From positions 1-24,322 of the forward strand of contig JANOYU010000063.1 in the NCBI GenBank assembly GCA_031429035.1: a stretch of 24,322 nt of DNA, read 5' to 3'. Both the position numbers and the translations under genes were made by a program. The notes below the pieces were generated by a model that was not told where the DNA came from, made no database searches, and saw only the letters and a program-made list of their open reading frames with translations. Positions 1 through 7,592 of the stretch are shown in pieces (the stretch's first letter is position 1; each line of letters opens with the position of its first letter). The stretch comes from Methylotenera_A sp031429035 (lineage in GTDB: Bacteria > Pseudomonadota > Gammaproteobacteria > Burkholderiales > Methylophilaceae).

Positions 1-1
1 T

Positions 2-151
2 GCTAAAGTTAAGGGTAAAACTGAGGCAGATTACACCATAGACCATAGCTCTGGCATGTATGTGTTTGATAAGCAAGGGAAAATACGGCTTTATACTAGT
101 TATGGCCAAAAGCCAGCCGATATTGCTAGCGATATTGAAAAGCTGCTGTAA
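2..151 (+). CDS. SCO family copper chaperone, C-terminal end (partial)
   Basis: The first 50 codons in the window, read from base 2, end at TAA 149-151. They encode the tail of a protein with DHSSGMYVFDKQGKIRLY followed by an amphipathic end (DIASDIEKLL). The D-H-S-x-x-x-Y-x-F-D pattern is typical of the last strands of SCO1/SenC/PrrC thioredoxin-fold proteins, in which the His is a copper ligand. Such proteins deliver copper to the CuA site of cytochrome c oxidase or act as periplasmic thiol-disulfide proteins. The CxxxC motif and any membrane anchor lie outside the window, so the assignment rests on about 36 residues. The next gene, on the other strand, converges on it with a gap of only 18 bp. 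Confidence 0.75.
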   Translation, partial: AKVKGKTEADYTIDHSSGMYVFDKQGKIRLYTSYGQKPADIASDIEKLL

Positions 152-169
152 CTTAAGTTATGTTGCAAG

Positions 170-877
170 CTACATGCGATGTAATTGCGGCGATAGCAGC
201 TTGAGTTCTTTCTCGGCAGTTTTGTAATTTGGGAATAACTGCGCCACCACCGCATAAAATTTTGCCGAGTGATTCATTTGTTTTAAGTGCGCCAGCTCGT
301 GGCAAATCACATAGTTAATAATATGCGGCGGCGCTTGCAACAGGCGCCAACTTAGCCGCACTTGGCCTATAGAATTACAACTGCCCCAACGCGATTGCGC
401 GTTAGATATGGCAACTGGCGGCGTTGCCACACCCAGTTTTGCGGCAAACACTTCTACCCGTCGCGTAAAATCTAAAACAGCTGTTTTTTTGTACCACATT
501 AAAACATCTGCTCTGCAACCCGCATGCATATTGGCTGCTGGGGCATGTATTGCAAGCTCGTTGCGCTCAAAGTGTGTTGATTTTTTAACATCTGGCACTA
601 GTTTAAGCTGAATATCTTGGCCTAAATATAGCAAATGTTCGCCATCTTGCCACTGTATTTTTTCGATTTGGTTGGCTTCGCGCGCTTGTAATTTTTTTAA
701 AATCCAACCCGCTTTTTCTTGCAAAATTTGATTTAGCTGAAACTCAAAAATACGTTTTGGCGCATGCACAACTAAGCCATCTGCCGTGATTTTTAGCCCA
801 ACAGTGCGACGCTGCCGACGCTCTAATAAATAAGAAATCGTCTCGCCATTTTGCAATGTAAGTACTTGGTTTGCCAT
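170..877 (-). CDS. YgjP-type zinc metallopeptidase (M48-like, DUF45)
   Basis: A 235-residue cytosolic protein with no signal peptide or membrane segment. The C-terminal half carries the family core: SRWGSC (about 162-167), then ICHELAHLKQMNHSAKF with the HExxH zinc motif at H193-E194-H197 and a third likely ligand at H203. This is the usual layout of the YgjP/DUF45 family (about 230 residues), whose members are predicted zinc peptidases; the physiological substrate is not known. The ATG at 877 gives a normal N-terminus (MANQVLTLQNG). It is the last gene of the minus-strand block, separated from plsC by 172 bp that contain an R1 repeat doublet, so it may be transcribed separately. The family call is firm; the role is open. 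Confidence 0.85.
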   Translation of the reverse strand: MANQVLTLQNGETISYLLERRQRRTVGLKITADGLVVHAPKRIFEFQLNQILQEKAGWILKKLQAREANQIEKIQWQDGEHLLYLGQDIQLKLVPDVKKSTHFERNELAIHAPAANMHAGCRADVLMWYKKTAVLDFTRRVEVFAAKLGVATPPVAISNAQSRWGSCNSIGQVRLSWRLLQAPPHIINYVICHELAHLKQMNHSAKFYAVVAQLFPNYKTAEKELKLLSPQLHRM

Positions 878-921
878 TATTCTTGATTCGACATCATCAA
901 TGTTTAGCCATTTAAAAAACT

Positions 922-1033
922 CGTCATTCCCGCGTAGGCGCGAATCCAGTTCACGTGGATACCAGCACTTTTTATATAAACTAACATTCGTGAGTGCCAG
1001 CTTGCCTGGATACCAGCCTTCGCTGGTATGACG
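922..1033. repeat. R1 palindrome doublet D1 (diverged right arm)
   Basis: Two 28-bp palindromic arms face each other in the gap between the YgjP gene and plsC. The left arm, 922-949, starts CGTCATTCCCGC and has one base change in its right half-stem (GCGCGAAT instead of GCGGGAAT). The right arm, 1006-1033, has the diverged but still self-complementary stem TACCAGC / GCTGGTA and ends in TATGACG. A further copy of the motif GGATACCAGC lies at 957-966 in the spacer. The 56-bp spacer codes for nothing recognisable. The layout matches the doublets at 2327, 4692 and 12824. Confidence 0.8.
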
Positions 1034-1049
1034 TAATTTGAGATTTTAG

Positions 1050-1754
1050 TCAAAGTTTCAGCATTTCCGCTTCAATCCAATCTTCCACTTGTTGGTTTAG
1101 TGCGTCGGTTTTTAAGGCGGCTGTTTCAATTGGTTTGCCTATGCTCATAATAATAGTGCCGGGCAATTTGCTAAACGCATTTTTGCGCCAAAACAAGCCC
1201 GCATTATGCGCAACGGGTACCACAGTCGTTTGCGTATGTGTGGCCAGCCAAGCGCCGCCAATGTGATATTTACTTCTCGTGCCAGGCGCTATGCGCGTGC
1301 CTTCGGGGAAAATCACCACCCATAAACCGCGCGCCAGCCTATCTTTGCCATGTGATACCAACTTTTTAAGCGCCTCGCGCCCAGCGCTACGGTCAATGGG
1401 GATAGAACAAAGCGCCATCCACGCCCAGCCTAAAATGGGAATATACAACAGCTCGCGCTTCATCACATAAATTTGCGGCGGAAAGACTACCTGTAAGGCA
1501 ATCGTCTCCCACGCTGATTGGTGCTTGCTTAAGACGATGGCTGGATGATTAGGAATGTTTTCGCGACCACGCACCTCGAAACCCAAGTTACAAGTGAGTT
1601 TGAGCCAAAATAAGGCGCAATGCGCCCAATAACTGGCCATGCGGCAGCGTGCCATATTGCTAAAAGGCACTAATAAAATCACTAAAACTGCAAAAATTGG
1701 CGAGATAATTAGCATGCCAAGCAAAAATAATAGTGAGCGCAACCAAATAATCAC
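1050..1754 (-). CDS. plsC: 1-acyl-sn-glycerol-3-phosphate acyltransferase (PlsC family)
   Basis: A 234-residue inner-membrane acyltransferase that would add the second acyl chain to lysophosphatidic acid. An N-terminal hydrophobic segment (about residues 5-32) anchors it. The acyltransferase signature follows: KHQSAWET at about 77-84, and FPEGTRI (about 149-155) for glycerol-phosphate binding. The first motif is normally H-x4-D; here Glu takes the Asp position. I recall this variant from betaproteobacterial PlsC-like proteins, so it is unlikely to mark inactivity. The start is GTG at 1752-1754, only 2 bp after the gmhB stop, so the two genes are translationally close and surely co-transcribed. 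Together they supply steps for lipid A/LPS and phospholipid synthesis. Confidence 0.85.
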   Translation of the reverse strand: MIIWLRSLLFLLGMLIISPIFAVLVILLVPFSNMARCRMASYWAHCALFWLKLTCNLGFEVRGRENIPNHPAIVLSKHQSAWETIALQVVFPPQIYVMKRELLYIPILGWAWMALCSIPIDRSAGREALKKLVSHGKDRLARGLWVVIFPEGTRIAPGTRSKYHIGGAWLATHTQTTVVPVAHNAGLFWRKNAFSKLPGTIIMSIGKPIETAALKTDALNQQVEDWIEAEMLKL

Positions 1755-1756
1755 AA

Positions 1757-2299
1757 CTAAATATCTTCGGCAATAATATGTTGCACTGCTTCGGCTAAAT
1801 CGGCAAAGATAATAGTGGTTGCTGGTAAGTTGCCATCCGCGAGCGTTTCTTCCCCCTTGCCAGACCGCACCAATATTGGCTTACAGCCTGCATCATGGAA
1901 AGCTTGCAAATCGCGTAATGAATCACCCACTGCAAAAACCTCAGCTAAATTCACCGAAAATCGGCGCGCAATATCTTCTATCATGCCCGTTTTGGGCTTG
2001 CGGCAACTGCAATTATCATCGGCGGTGTGCGGGCAATAAAACAGCGCATCAATGCGGCCACCCACTTGCGCCAGCGCACGATGCATTTTGTCGTGAATGG
2101 CGTTAAGCGTTGCCATATCGTACAGCCCGCGCCCGACGCCAGATTGATTGGTAGCCAGCGCCACGCGAAAGCCAGATTGATTCAGCAGCGCAATAGCTTC
2201 TAAACTGCCTGGCAGCGCAATCCACTCGTTGGTATTTTTGATGAAATTGGCAGAATCTTGGTTGATGACACCGTCTCTGTCTAAAATGACGAGTTTCAT
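1757..2299 (-). CDS. gmhB: D-glycero-beta-D-manno-heptose-1,7-bisphosphate 7-phosphatase
   Basis: A 180-residue cytosolic HAD-superfamily phosphatase that removes the 7-phosphate from heptose 1,7-bisphosphate on the way to ADP-heptose for LPS inner core. HAD motif I is LDRDGVI with nucleophile D7 and acid/base D9. ALATNQSGVGRG (about 48-58) is motif II and the substrate loop. A zinc-binding loop has C89, H91, C97 and C99 (CPHTADDNCSC), followed by RKPKTGM and the GDSLRDLQAF Mg-binding motif. Length is normal for GmhB. The ATG at 2299 fits the family start (MKLVILDRDG). It lies between glyS and plsC in the minus-strand block; the 159-bp gap to glyS contains R1 doublet D2, so transcription from glyS must pass through two hairpins. 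Confidence 0.93.
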   Translation of the reverse strand: MKLVILDRDGVINQDSANFIKNTNEWIALPGSLEAIALLNQSGFRVALATNQSGVGRGLYDMATLNAIHDKMHRALAQVGGRIDALFYCPHTADDNCSCRKPKTGMIEDIARRFSVNLAEVFAVGDSLRDLQAFHDAGCKPILVRSGKGEETLADGNLPATTIIFADLAEAVQHIIAEDI

Positions 2300-2326
2300 A
2301 GCAAGACCAGTTTCATTTTTCTACTC

Positions 2327-2441
2327 CGTCATTCCCGCGTAGGCGGGAATCCAGGTTAAGTGCATGATTAGCTTGGGTGCAATAAAGCAAGCGCTTGGAA
2401 ATTTGAGAGTTGACTGGATTCCCGCCTACGCGGGAATGACG
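2327..2441. repeat. R1 palindrome doublet D2
   Basis: Two nearly perfect 28-bp palindromic arms sit head to head between glyS and gmhB. The left arm, 2327-2354, begins CGTCATTCCCGCG and ends GGGAATCCAG. The right arm, 2414-2441, is its exact reverse complement in structure and starts CTGGATTCCCGCC. A 59-bp spacer separates them. The whole 115-bp unit can fold into one long cruciform or into two separate hairpins. The bases just before the right arm (TTGACTGG) match the stop-codon edge of the GIY-YIG cassette at 4692-5043, read on its coding strand. Confidence 0.88.
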
Positions 2442-2458
2442 ATTAAGGAACATGGTGA

Positions 2459-4684
2459 CTAGCTCGCCAATTTAGATAAATCCGCCACGCGGTTCATGGT
2501 TTGGTGCAAAGTAGCCAGCAAGCCAAGACGGTTCGCTTTGAGCGCAGGGTCATCTGCATTCACCATCACGTTGTCAAAAAAGTCATCTACAGGTGCTTTT
2601 AATGCTGCCAGCGCTTTCAGTGAAGCCGTGTAATCACCGTTTTCAAACAGTTTATCTGCTAGCGGATTCACTTTTTGCAAGGCATCAAATAAGGCTTTTT
2701 CTGCCGGTTCTTTTAATAAGCTGGTATTCACAATGCCTGTTAATTCGCCCTCTGCTTTTTTGAGGATATTAGTCACACGTTTATTGGCAGCGGCAAGTGC
2801 GGGCGCTTCGGCAAGGCTGGCAAAACTGCGTACTGCAAATAATCTTGCAGGGATTTCACTCAACATTTCAGGCGCAAGCGACAGCACCGCATCCACATCT
2901 TGTGAGCTTGCGCCTTGGTCGCGTAAGTTATTTGCTAGCCTCTCGAGCATAAACTCTCTTACATTTTCAAGAGTGTTAGGATCAATAACTCTTTTTGCAT
3001 ATCCTGAAGCATGCATTATTAGTTCAGCACCCTTAGATTGGGCAATTTTTTTTGCAAGTTCAATTTCTCCCATTTTTACACTATATGACCTTTGTAGTTC
3101 ATCACTGTCGAGTATTTGAATGGCTAGGTTAATTACACTTTCTAATCCAATTGATATTTTGCTTTCAATAAGCATGCGAACAATACCCAATGCTTGACGG
3201 CGCAAGCCAAACGGGTCTTTGTCACCCGTGGGTTTTTCGCCAATGCTAAACAAGCCGACTAAAGTTTCTAATTTATCCGCTAGCGCCACACAAACACCAA
3301 CCAAGCTGCGTGGTAATGAATCGCCCGCAAAACGTGGCTTGTAATGGTCTTCTATGGCGTAAGCCACCTCATTATCTAAGCCTTCATGCTGGGCGTAATA
3401 GCGCCCCATAATGCCTTGTAACTCAGGGAATTCGCCTACCATATCGGTGACTAAATCAGTTTTGGATAATCGCGCGGCCAGTTCAGCTTTTGCGACTAAA
3501 CTCGCATCGCCAATTTGTGCTGCAATGGCTTTAGCAATGGCAACCACGCGTTTGTTGCGCTCGCCTTGGCTGCCCAATTTGTTGTGATACACCACTTTGT
3601 CTAAGCCAGCCACACGGCTTTCTAGCGTTTTTTTGCGGTCTTGATCGAAGAAGAATTTAGCATCTGCCAAGCGTGGACGCACCACGCGCTCGTTGCCGCC
3701 AATGACAAAACTTGGGTCGCCTGGCGTAATGTTAGAAACGATTAAAAACTTGCTGGTTAGCTTGTCGTTTTTATCTAAAAGCGGGAAGTATTTTTGATTC
3801 GCCTTCATGGTTAAAATCAAGCATTCTTGCGGTACATCTAAGTAAATATCCTCAAACTGACCCAGCAACACATTTGGGCGCTCTACTAGCGCAGTGACTT
3901 CATCCAAGAGCGCATCGTCGTCGATTGGCTTTAAATTTTGCTTAGCCGCCGCCGCTGATAATTGACGAGCAATTTCCGCTTTGCGCACGGCAAAGCTGGC
4001 AATTACGCTACCTTCATCCAATAATTGTTTTTCATAACTATCGGCATGGCTAATGGTAATGACGGCATTTTTGGCCTCAAACCTGTGACCATGTGTGATG
4101 TTGCTAGATTGTAGCCCTAGCGCGCTAATGTTGATTATGCTGCTGCCATGCATTGCCACTAAACCATGCGCTGGGCGCACAAAATTGACGCTGCTCCAAC
4201 CATCAGCCAATTGGTAAGTCATCACTTTGGGAATCGGCAATTTATTCATTGCTTCATCTAAGGCTTTTTGTAGGCCATCTGGTAGCGCGATACCTGCTTG
4301 CATGGCATCTAAAAATAGCGTGTTATTGTCGTTTTTAAGTTCGCTGACAACGCTCTCATCAGCACCTAAAGATTGCAATTTTTTAATCAAAGCTGGCGTC
4401 GCTTTGCCAGCTGCATCTAAGCCCACGCTAGCTGGCATTAATTTTTGCGAAACTTGTTTGTCATCGGCTTTGTCTTTTACATACATCACATGCGCAGCCA
4501 AGCGGCGCGGTGTGGCAAATGCGGTCACGCTGGCATTTTCTAGCGTTAAACCTTGTGCTTTTAGCGATTCAAACAGTACATTTGCGAAGCTTTCACCCAA
4601 TTTGTTTAAGGCTTTTGGCGGCAATTCTTCTACAAAAAGTTCTACTAGCAAGTTTTTATTATGTGGATTCTTTTCCATGCTCAT
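2459..4684 (-). CDS. glyS: Glycine--tRNA ligase, beta subunit
   Basis: The beta subunit of the bacterial alpha2-beta2 glycyl-tRNA synthetase, needed for tRNA-Gly binding. The N-terminus has the family signature NLLVELFVEELPPKAL. The protein also has FATPRRLA, the HD-type segment and GEKPTGDKDPFGLRRQALGIVRM, and ends in the anticodon-binding domain with a DDFFDNVMVNADD-type motif. At 741 residues it is longer than usual (about 690-700). The excess lies mostly near residues 502-582, where an AT-rich insertion of roughly 40 residues (RSYSVKMGEIELAKKIAQSK and on) follows RMLIESKISIGLES. ATG codons at 4684 and 4678 are both possible starts. The start is only 7 bp from the end of an R1 repeat, so the repeat edge supplies the ribosome-binding region (GGGAATGACGAGAATGA). 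It is normally directly after glyQ; here a GIY-YIG cassette separates them. Confidence 0.95.
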   Translation of the reverse strand: MSMEKNPHNKNLLVELFVEELPPKALNKLGESFANVLFESLKAQGLTLENASVTAFATPRRLAAHVMYVKDKADDKQVSQKLMPASVGLDAAGKATPALIKKLQSLGADESVVSELKNDNNTLFLDAMQAGIALPDGLQKALDEAMNKLPIPKVMTYQLADGWSSVNFVRPAHGLVAMHGSSIINISALGLQSSNITHGHRFEAKNAVITISHADSYEKQLLDEGSVIASFAVRKAEIARQLSAAAAKQNLKPIDDDALLDEVTALVERPNVLLGQFEDIYLDVPQECLILTMKANQKYFPLLDKNDKLTSKFLIVSNITPGDPSFVIGGNERVVRPRLADAKFFFDQDRKKTLESRVAGLDKVVYHNKLGSQGERNKRVVAIAKAIAAQIGDASLVAKAELAARLSKTDLVTDMVGEFPELQGIMGRYYAQHEGLDNEVAYAIEDHYKPRFAGDSLPRSLVGVCVALADKLETLVGLFSIGEKPTGDKDPFGLRRQALGIVRMLIESKISIGLESVINLAIQILDSDELQRSYSVKMGEIELAKKIAQSKGAELIMHASGYAKRVIDPNTLENVREFMLERLANNLRDQGASSQDVDAVLSLAPEMLSEIPARLFAVRSFASLAEAPALAAANKRVTNILKKAEGELTGIVNTSLLKEPAEKALFDALQKVNPLADKLFENGDYTASLKALAALKAPVDDFFDNVMVNADDPALKANRLGLLATLHQTMNRVADLSKLAS

Positions 4685-4691
4685 TCATTCT

Positions 4692-5043
4692 CGTCATTCC
4701 CGCGCAGGCGGGAATCCAGTCAAGTAAGTTGTTCGTATAAATCTTGCCAATCAGGATTGAATTGTTCAATCAATCTTAATTTCCAGATTCGGTTCCATTT
4801 TTTAAGCGTTTTTTCTCTATTAATTGCAGATTCCATATTTTCATGTGGTTCGCACCAAACCAGCACGTGAACATCATGTTTCTTTGTGAATCCATCTGCA
4901 ACATTATTCTTATGTTGCCAAATTCTACTTATTAAATCAGAAGTTACTCCAATATAAAGCGTACCGTTTCTGCTACTTGCCATCATATAAACACAGGGCT
5001 GCATATTAATCTTACCTAGATTCCCGCCTTCGCGGGAATGACG
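4692..5043 (-). mobile_element. Putative GIY-YIG/R1 palindrome cassette (doublet D3)
   Basis: A 352-bp unit in which inverted R1 arms (4692-4719 and 5016-5043) exactly bracket a single GIY-YIG gene. The gene's TGA stop (4720-4722) begins at the first base after the left arm, and only 11 bp separate its start from the right arm. The unit fills nearly the whole gap between glyQ (stop at 5045) and glyS (start at 4684). These two genes are usually adjacent in proteobacteria, so this reads as an insertion. No target-site duplication is evident. Calling it mobile is an inference from the architecture and from the related, degenerate copy at 12824-12972. Confidence 0.6.
4720..5004 (-). CDS. GIY-YIG nuclease family protein
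   Basis: A 94-residue single-domain GIY-YIG protein. VYMM (residues 5-8) and LYIG (16-19) form the two-strand GIY-YIG core with Y6 and Y17. GVTSDLISRIWQHK gives the conserved Arg (R27) and H31. MESAINREKTLKKW (57-70) carries the acidic residues expected to bind metal (E58, E64). The tail FNPDWQDLYEQL is typical of the small, often multicopy UPF0213-like group. No extra DNA-binding domain is present. It is encoded on the same strand as glyQ and glyS, between them, and is bracketed by R1 palindromes. The family is certain; that it cuts or mobilises the flanking palindromes is my hypothesis. The ATG at 5004 has no strong Shine-Dalgarno sequence. Confidence 0.88.
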   Translation of the reverse strand: MQPCVYMMASSRNGTLYIGVTSDLISRIWQHKNNVADGFTKKHDVHVLVWCEPHENMESAINREKTLKKWNRIWKLRLIEQFNPDWQDLYEQLT

Positions 5044-5044
5044 A

Positions 5045-5962
5045 CTAGGCTGCCTTCTTGGCTAATTCTGTTAGTACTTCATCTGCATGTTCTTTTGAGG
5101 CAAGCGGGAAGCCAAGCGCAGCGCGGCTTTCAAGGTAGCAAGCAGCAACAGCACGCGCAATATTACGAATTTTTCCGATGTAAGCAGCGCGCTCAGTGAC
5201 AGAAATTGCGCCACGCGCATCCAGCAAGTTAAAGGTATGCGCCGCTTTTAAAGTTTGCTCGTAAGCGGGCAGGGCAAGTTTTTCTTTAACCAAATGCTGC
5301 GCTTGTTTTTCGTGCGCGTTAAACGCAGTCAGTAAAAACTCCACATCAGAATGTTCAAAATTGTAGGTCGATTGCTCGACCTCATTTTGGTGAAACACAT
5401 CGCCGTATTTTACGTTCTCAGAGTACTGCAAATCATAAACGCTATCTACGCCTTGCAAATACATGGCAAGGCGCTCTAAGCCATAAGTGATTTCGCCGGT
5501 AATTGGCTTGCAATTAATGCCGCCAACTTGTTGAAAGTAAGTAAATTGCGTCACCTCCATACCGTTAAGCCAAACCTCCCAGCCCAAGCCCCATGCACCC
5601 AGCGTCGGGTTTTCCCAGTCGTCTTCTACAAAGCGGATGTCATTTTTTTTCAAGTCAAAACCAAGCGCCTCAAGGCTACCTAAATACAGTTCTAAAATGT
5701 TGGCTGGTGCGGGTTTAAGCACCACTTGATATTGGTAATAATGTTGCAAACGATTTGGGTTTTCGCCATAACGACCATCTTTTGGGCGGCGGCTGGGCTG
5801 CACATAGGCTGCTTTCCACGGCTCTGGGCCTAGTGCGCGCAAGAATGTACCCGTGTGGCTAGTGCCTGCGCCAACTTCCATGTCGTAAGGTTGTAGTAAC
5901 GCGCAACCTTGTTTATCCCAATAATCTTGTAAGGTTAAAATAATTTGTTGAAATGTTTGCAT
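5045..5962 (-). CDS. glyQ: Glycine--tRNA ligase, alpha subunit
   Basis: The catalytic alpha subunit (305 residues, normal length) of glycyl-tRNA synthetase, which activates glycine with ATP and charges tRNA-Gly together with GlyS. The class II catalytic core is clear from the start: FQQIILTLQDYWDKQGC, QPYDMEVGAGTSHTGTFLRA, and VQPSRRPKDGRYGENPNR with the motif 2 arginines. GWEVWLNGMEVTQFTYFQQ and GEITYGLERLAMYLQ (motif 3) follow. The start is ATG at 5962. It lies 91 bp downstream of lnt on the same strand. Its stop codon is one base away from the right arm of the GIY-YIG cassette, so glyS now depends on transcription through that cassette. Confidence 0.97.
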   Translation of the reverse strand: MQTFQQIILTLQDYWDKQGCALLQPYDMEVGAGTSHTGTFLRALGPEPWKAAYVQPSRRPKDGRYGENPNRLQHYYQYQVVLKPAPANILELYLGSLEALGFDLKKNDIRFVEDDWENPTLGAWGLGWEVWLNGMEVTQFTYFQQVGGINCKPITGEITYGLERLAMYLQGVDSVYDLQYSENVKYGDVFHQNEVEQSTYNFEHSDVEFLLTAFNAHEKQAQHLVKEKLALPAYEQTLKAAHTFNLLDARGAISVTERAAYIGKIRNIARAVAACYLESRAALGFPLASKEHADEVLTELAKKAA

Positions 5963-6053
5963 TTATATAGGTTTGAAAATAGGGGTTTTAAATACTAAAA
6001 GCTAGATTTTACACGGCTTTGCGTCGCCATAATAGGGCAATAATAGCGCCAAA

Positions 6054-7505
6054 TCAAAACACAATAAACGGCCAATTGCCCCAAACGACATAAGGCGTGC
6101 TGCCAGTGTAGCCTTGTGCGGTCACATCTAGCGTGGCTTGTATATCATGCGGTGCATGCGCTAAAACATAACCATGCTGGTCGATAGCTGCGGTGGCGCC
6201 CGTATTGGTGGCGCGCAGCATATAGCGGCCAGTTTCTAGCGCACGCGCTTGTGAAAACTGCATGTGCTGGTGTGCAGCGTAAGATTGGCCGTACCAGGCG
6301 TCATTGCTGATATTAATCATCAGTGTGGAGTTTTTGTTGTTCCTTGCAATTTCCTCGCCAAATACGTCTTCGTAGCAGATATTCATGGCAATTTTCTGCC
6401 CAGCAACTTTCATGTTGCCTTGCGTGTTGCCGCCGCGTGATAAATCGCTTAGCGGCATGTTGAGCCAATCGCGATAAATCCAGCCGAATACTTGTTTTAG
6501 TGGGATAAACTCGCCGAATGGTACTAGATGGTTTTTGCGGTAACTGGCAACTAGTGAGCAACCAAAACAAAGGGCGCTGTTAAAATATTCATTGGTTTTA
6601 TCGTCGTATTCCACCATGCCGATAATCAGTGGATGTTGTTTGCCATATTCGACCAGTGCGGTTTTTATGCTAAGGTCAAGCTGGCTATATATCACTGGCA
6701 GCGCGGTTTCTGGCAAGATGATGAGGTCTGCCTTGCTGGCTTGCAGTATGCTTAAATATTGGTCGATGGTGCTTTGCGCTTTTTCAGGCGACCATTTGGT
6801 ATCTTGCGCGATATTGCCTTGAATAAGCGCGACAGAAATGGGTTTACCAATGGGCGATGTCCATTCCACCGCTTTTAGAATAAATCCAGCCACTAAAATA
6901 AGCGTTACCGAAGCGATGGCATTGCGCTTAAATAGCGGTGTTTGCTGAGCGATTTGATTTTTTTGGGCTAGCCAAAAGCCGATTAAGGCGCTGATAAAAA
7001 CTGTCATTACCGAAACGCCATACACGCCCACCAGCGGCATGTAGCCTGCCAATGGACTGTGTGGCACCTGAGAATAACCCATGGTTAACCAGGGAAAGCC
7101 TGTAAAAATCCAACTGCGTACCCAATCAGATAATCCCCATAAAACGGGTACGCTTAACCATATAAAACCTAAACGTTTAGCAAAATAACCCACCAAGCCC
7201 ACAAATAACGCCATAAACGCACACAAGCAAAACGTGCAAAAGCCCGCAAACCACCAAGGCATGCCGCCAAAATCGTGCAAGCTAATGTATATCCAATAAA
7301 TCCCCACACCATATAATCCTAGACCATAGCCAAAGCCCAGTATCCATGCGGCTGCTGGCGTGCCTGTTTTTGCCCATAAATAGCATAAACCTGCGATTGC
7401 GATGATTGGAATAGGGAAGATGTAGAATGGCGCAAAACCCAGTACAGATACAGCACCAAATGCAAATGCCAGCAAGGCAGGCAAATATTTTTTATTAGCA
7501 ATCAT
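6054..7505 (-). CDS. lnt: Apolipoprotein N-acyltransferase, last helix cut by in-frame TGA
   Basis: An inner-membrane enzyme that adds the third acyl chain to the N-terminal Cys of lipoproteins. Hydrophobic helices fill residues 8-210, followed by a nitrilase-type domain (about 222-465) with the catalytic triad E266 (LPETALPV), K324 (YRKNHLVPFGEF) and C377 (NICYEDVF). The reading frame stops at TGA (6054-6056) in the middle of the C-terminal membrane helix, right after GNWPFIVF. In the same frame 14 further codons (FGAIIALLWRRKAV) run to TAA at 6009-6011 and would complete the helix and its positive anchor. This looks like a nonsense change, a sequencing error, a tolerated truncation or readthrough. 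The gene sits between corC and glyQ, as in relatives; mscL and a small gene are inserted upstream. Confidence 0.92.
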   Translation of the reverse strand: MIANKKYLPALLAFAFGAVSVLGFAPFYIFPIPIIAIAGLCYLWAKTGTPAAAWILGFGYGLGLYGVGIYWIYISLHDFGGMPWWFAGFCTFCLCAFMALFVGLVGYFAKRLGFIWLSVPVLWGLSDWVRSWIFTGFPWLTMGYSQVPHSPLAGYMPLVGVYGVSVMTVFISALIGFWLAQKNQIAQQTPLFKRNAIASVTLILVAGFILKAVEWTSPIGKPISVALIQGNIAQDTKWSPEKAQSTIDQYLSILQASKADLIILPETALPVIYSQLDLSIKTALVEYGKQHPLIIGMVEYDDKTNEYFNSALCFGCSLVASYRKNHLVPFGEFIPLKQVFGWIYRDWLNMPLSDLSRGGNTQGNMKVAGQKIAMNICYEDVFGEEIARNNKNSTLMINISNDAWYGQSYAAHQHMQFSQARALETGRYMLRATNTGATAAIDQHGYVLAHAPHDIQATLDVTAQGYTGSTPYVVWGNWPFIVF

Positions 7506-7592
7506 TGCGATATTAATTTAATGAATAAAGCCGATTGTAGCGTGTAATTCACTATTTTTTACAGTTGCGCTAACTAGAATTAAAGTCAATGG

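Noticed and set aside
408..611. Plus-strand open frame opposite the YgjP gene
   Set aside because: It lies wholly within a well-supported metallopeptidase gene and shows no recognisable domain.
1050..1754. PlsC inactive because the H-x4-D Asp is replaced by Glu
   Set aside because: The FPEGTR motif is intact, the length is normal, and the Glu variant is, to my knowledge, seen in related betaproteobacterial proteins.
4227..4727. Plus-strand open frame opposite glyS
   Set aside because: It is a mirror of the glyS coding strand, with Ser/Leu-rich low-complexity content and no family pattern; its end runs into the R1 repeat.
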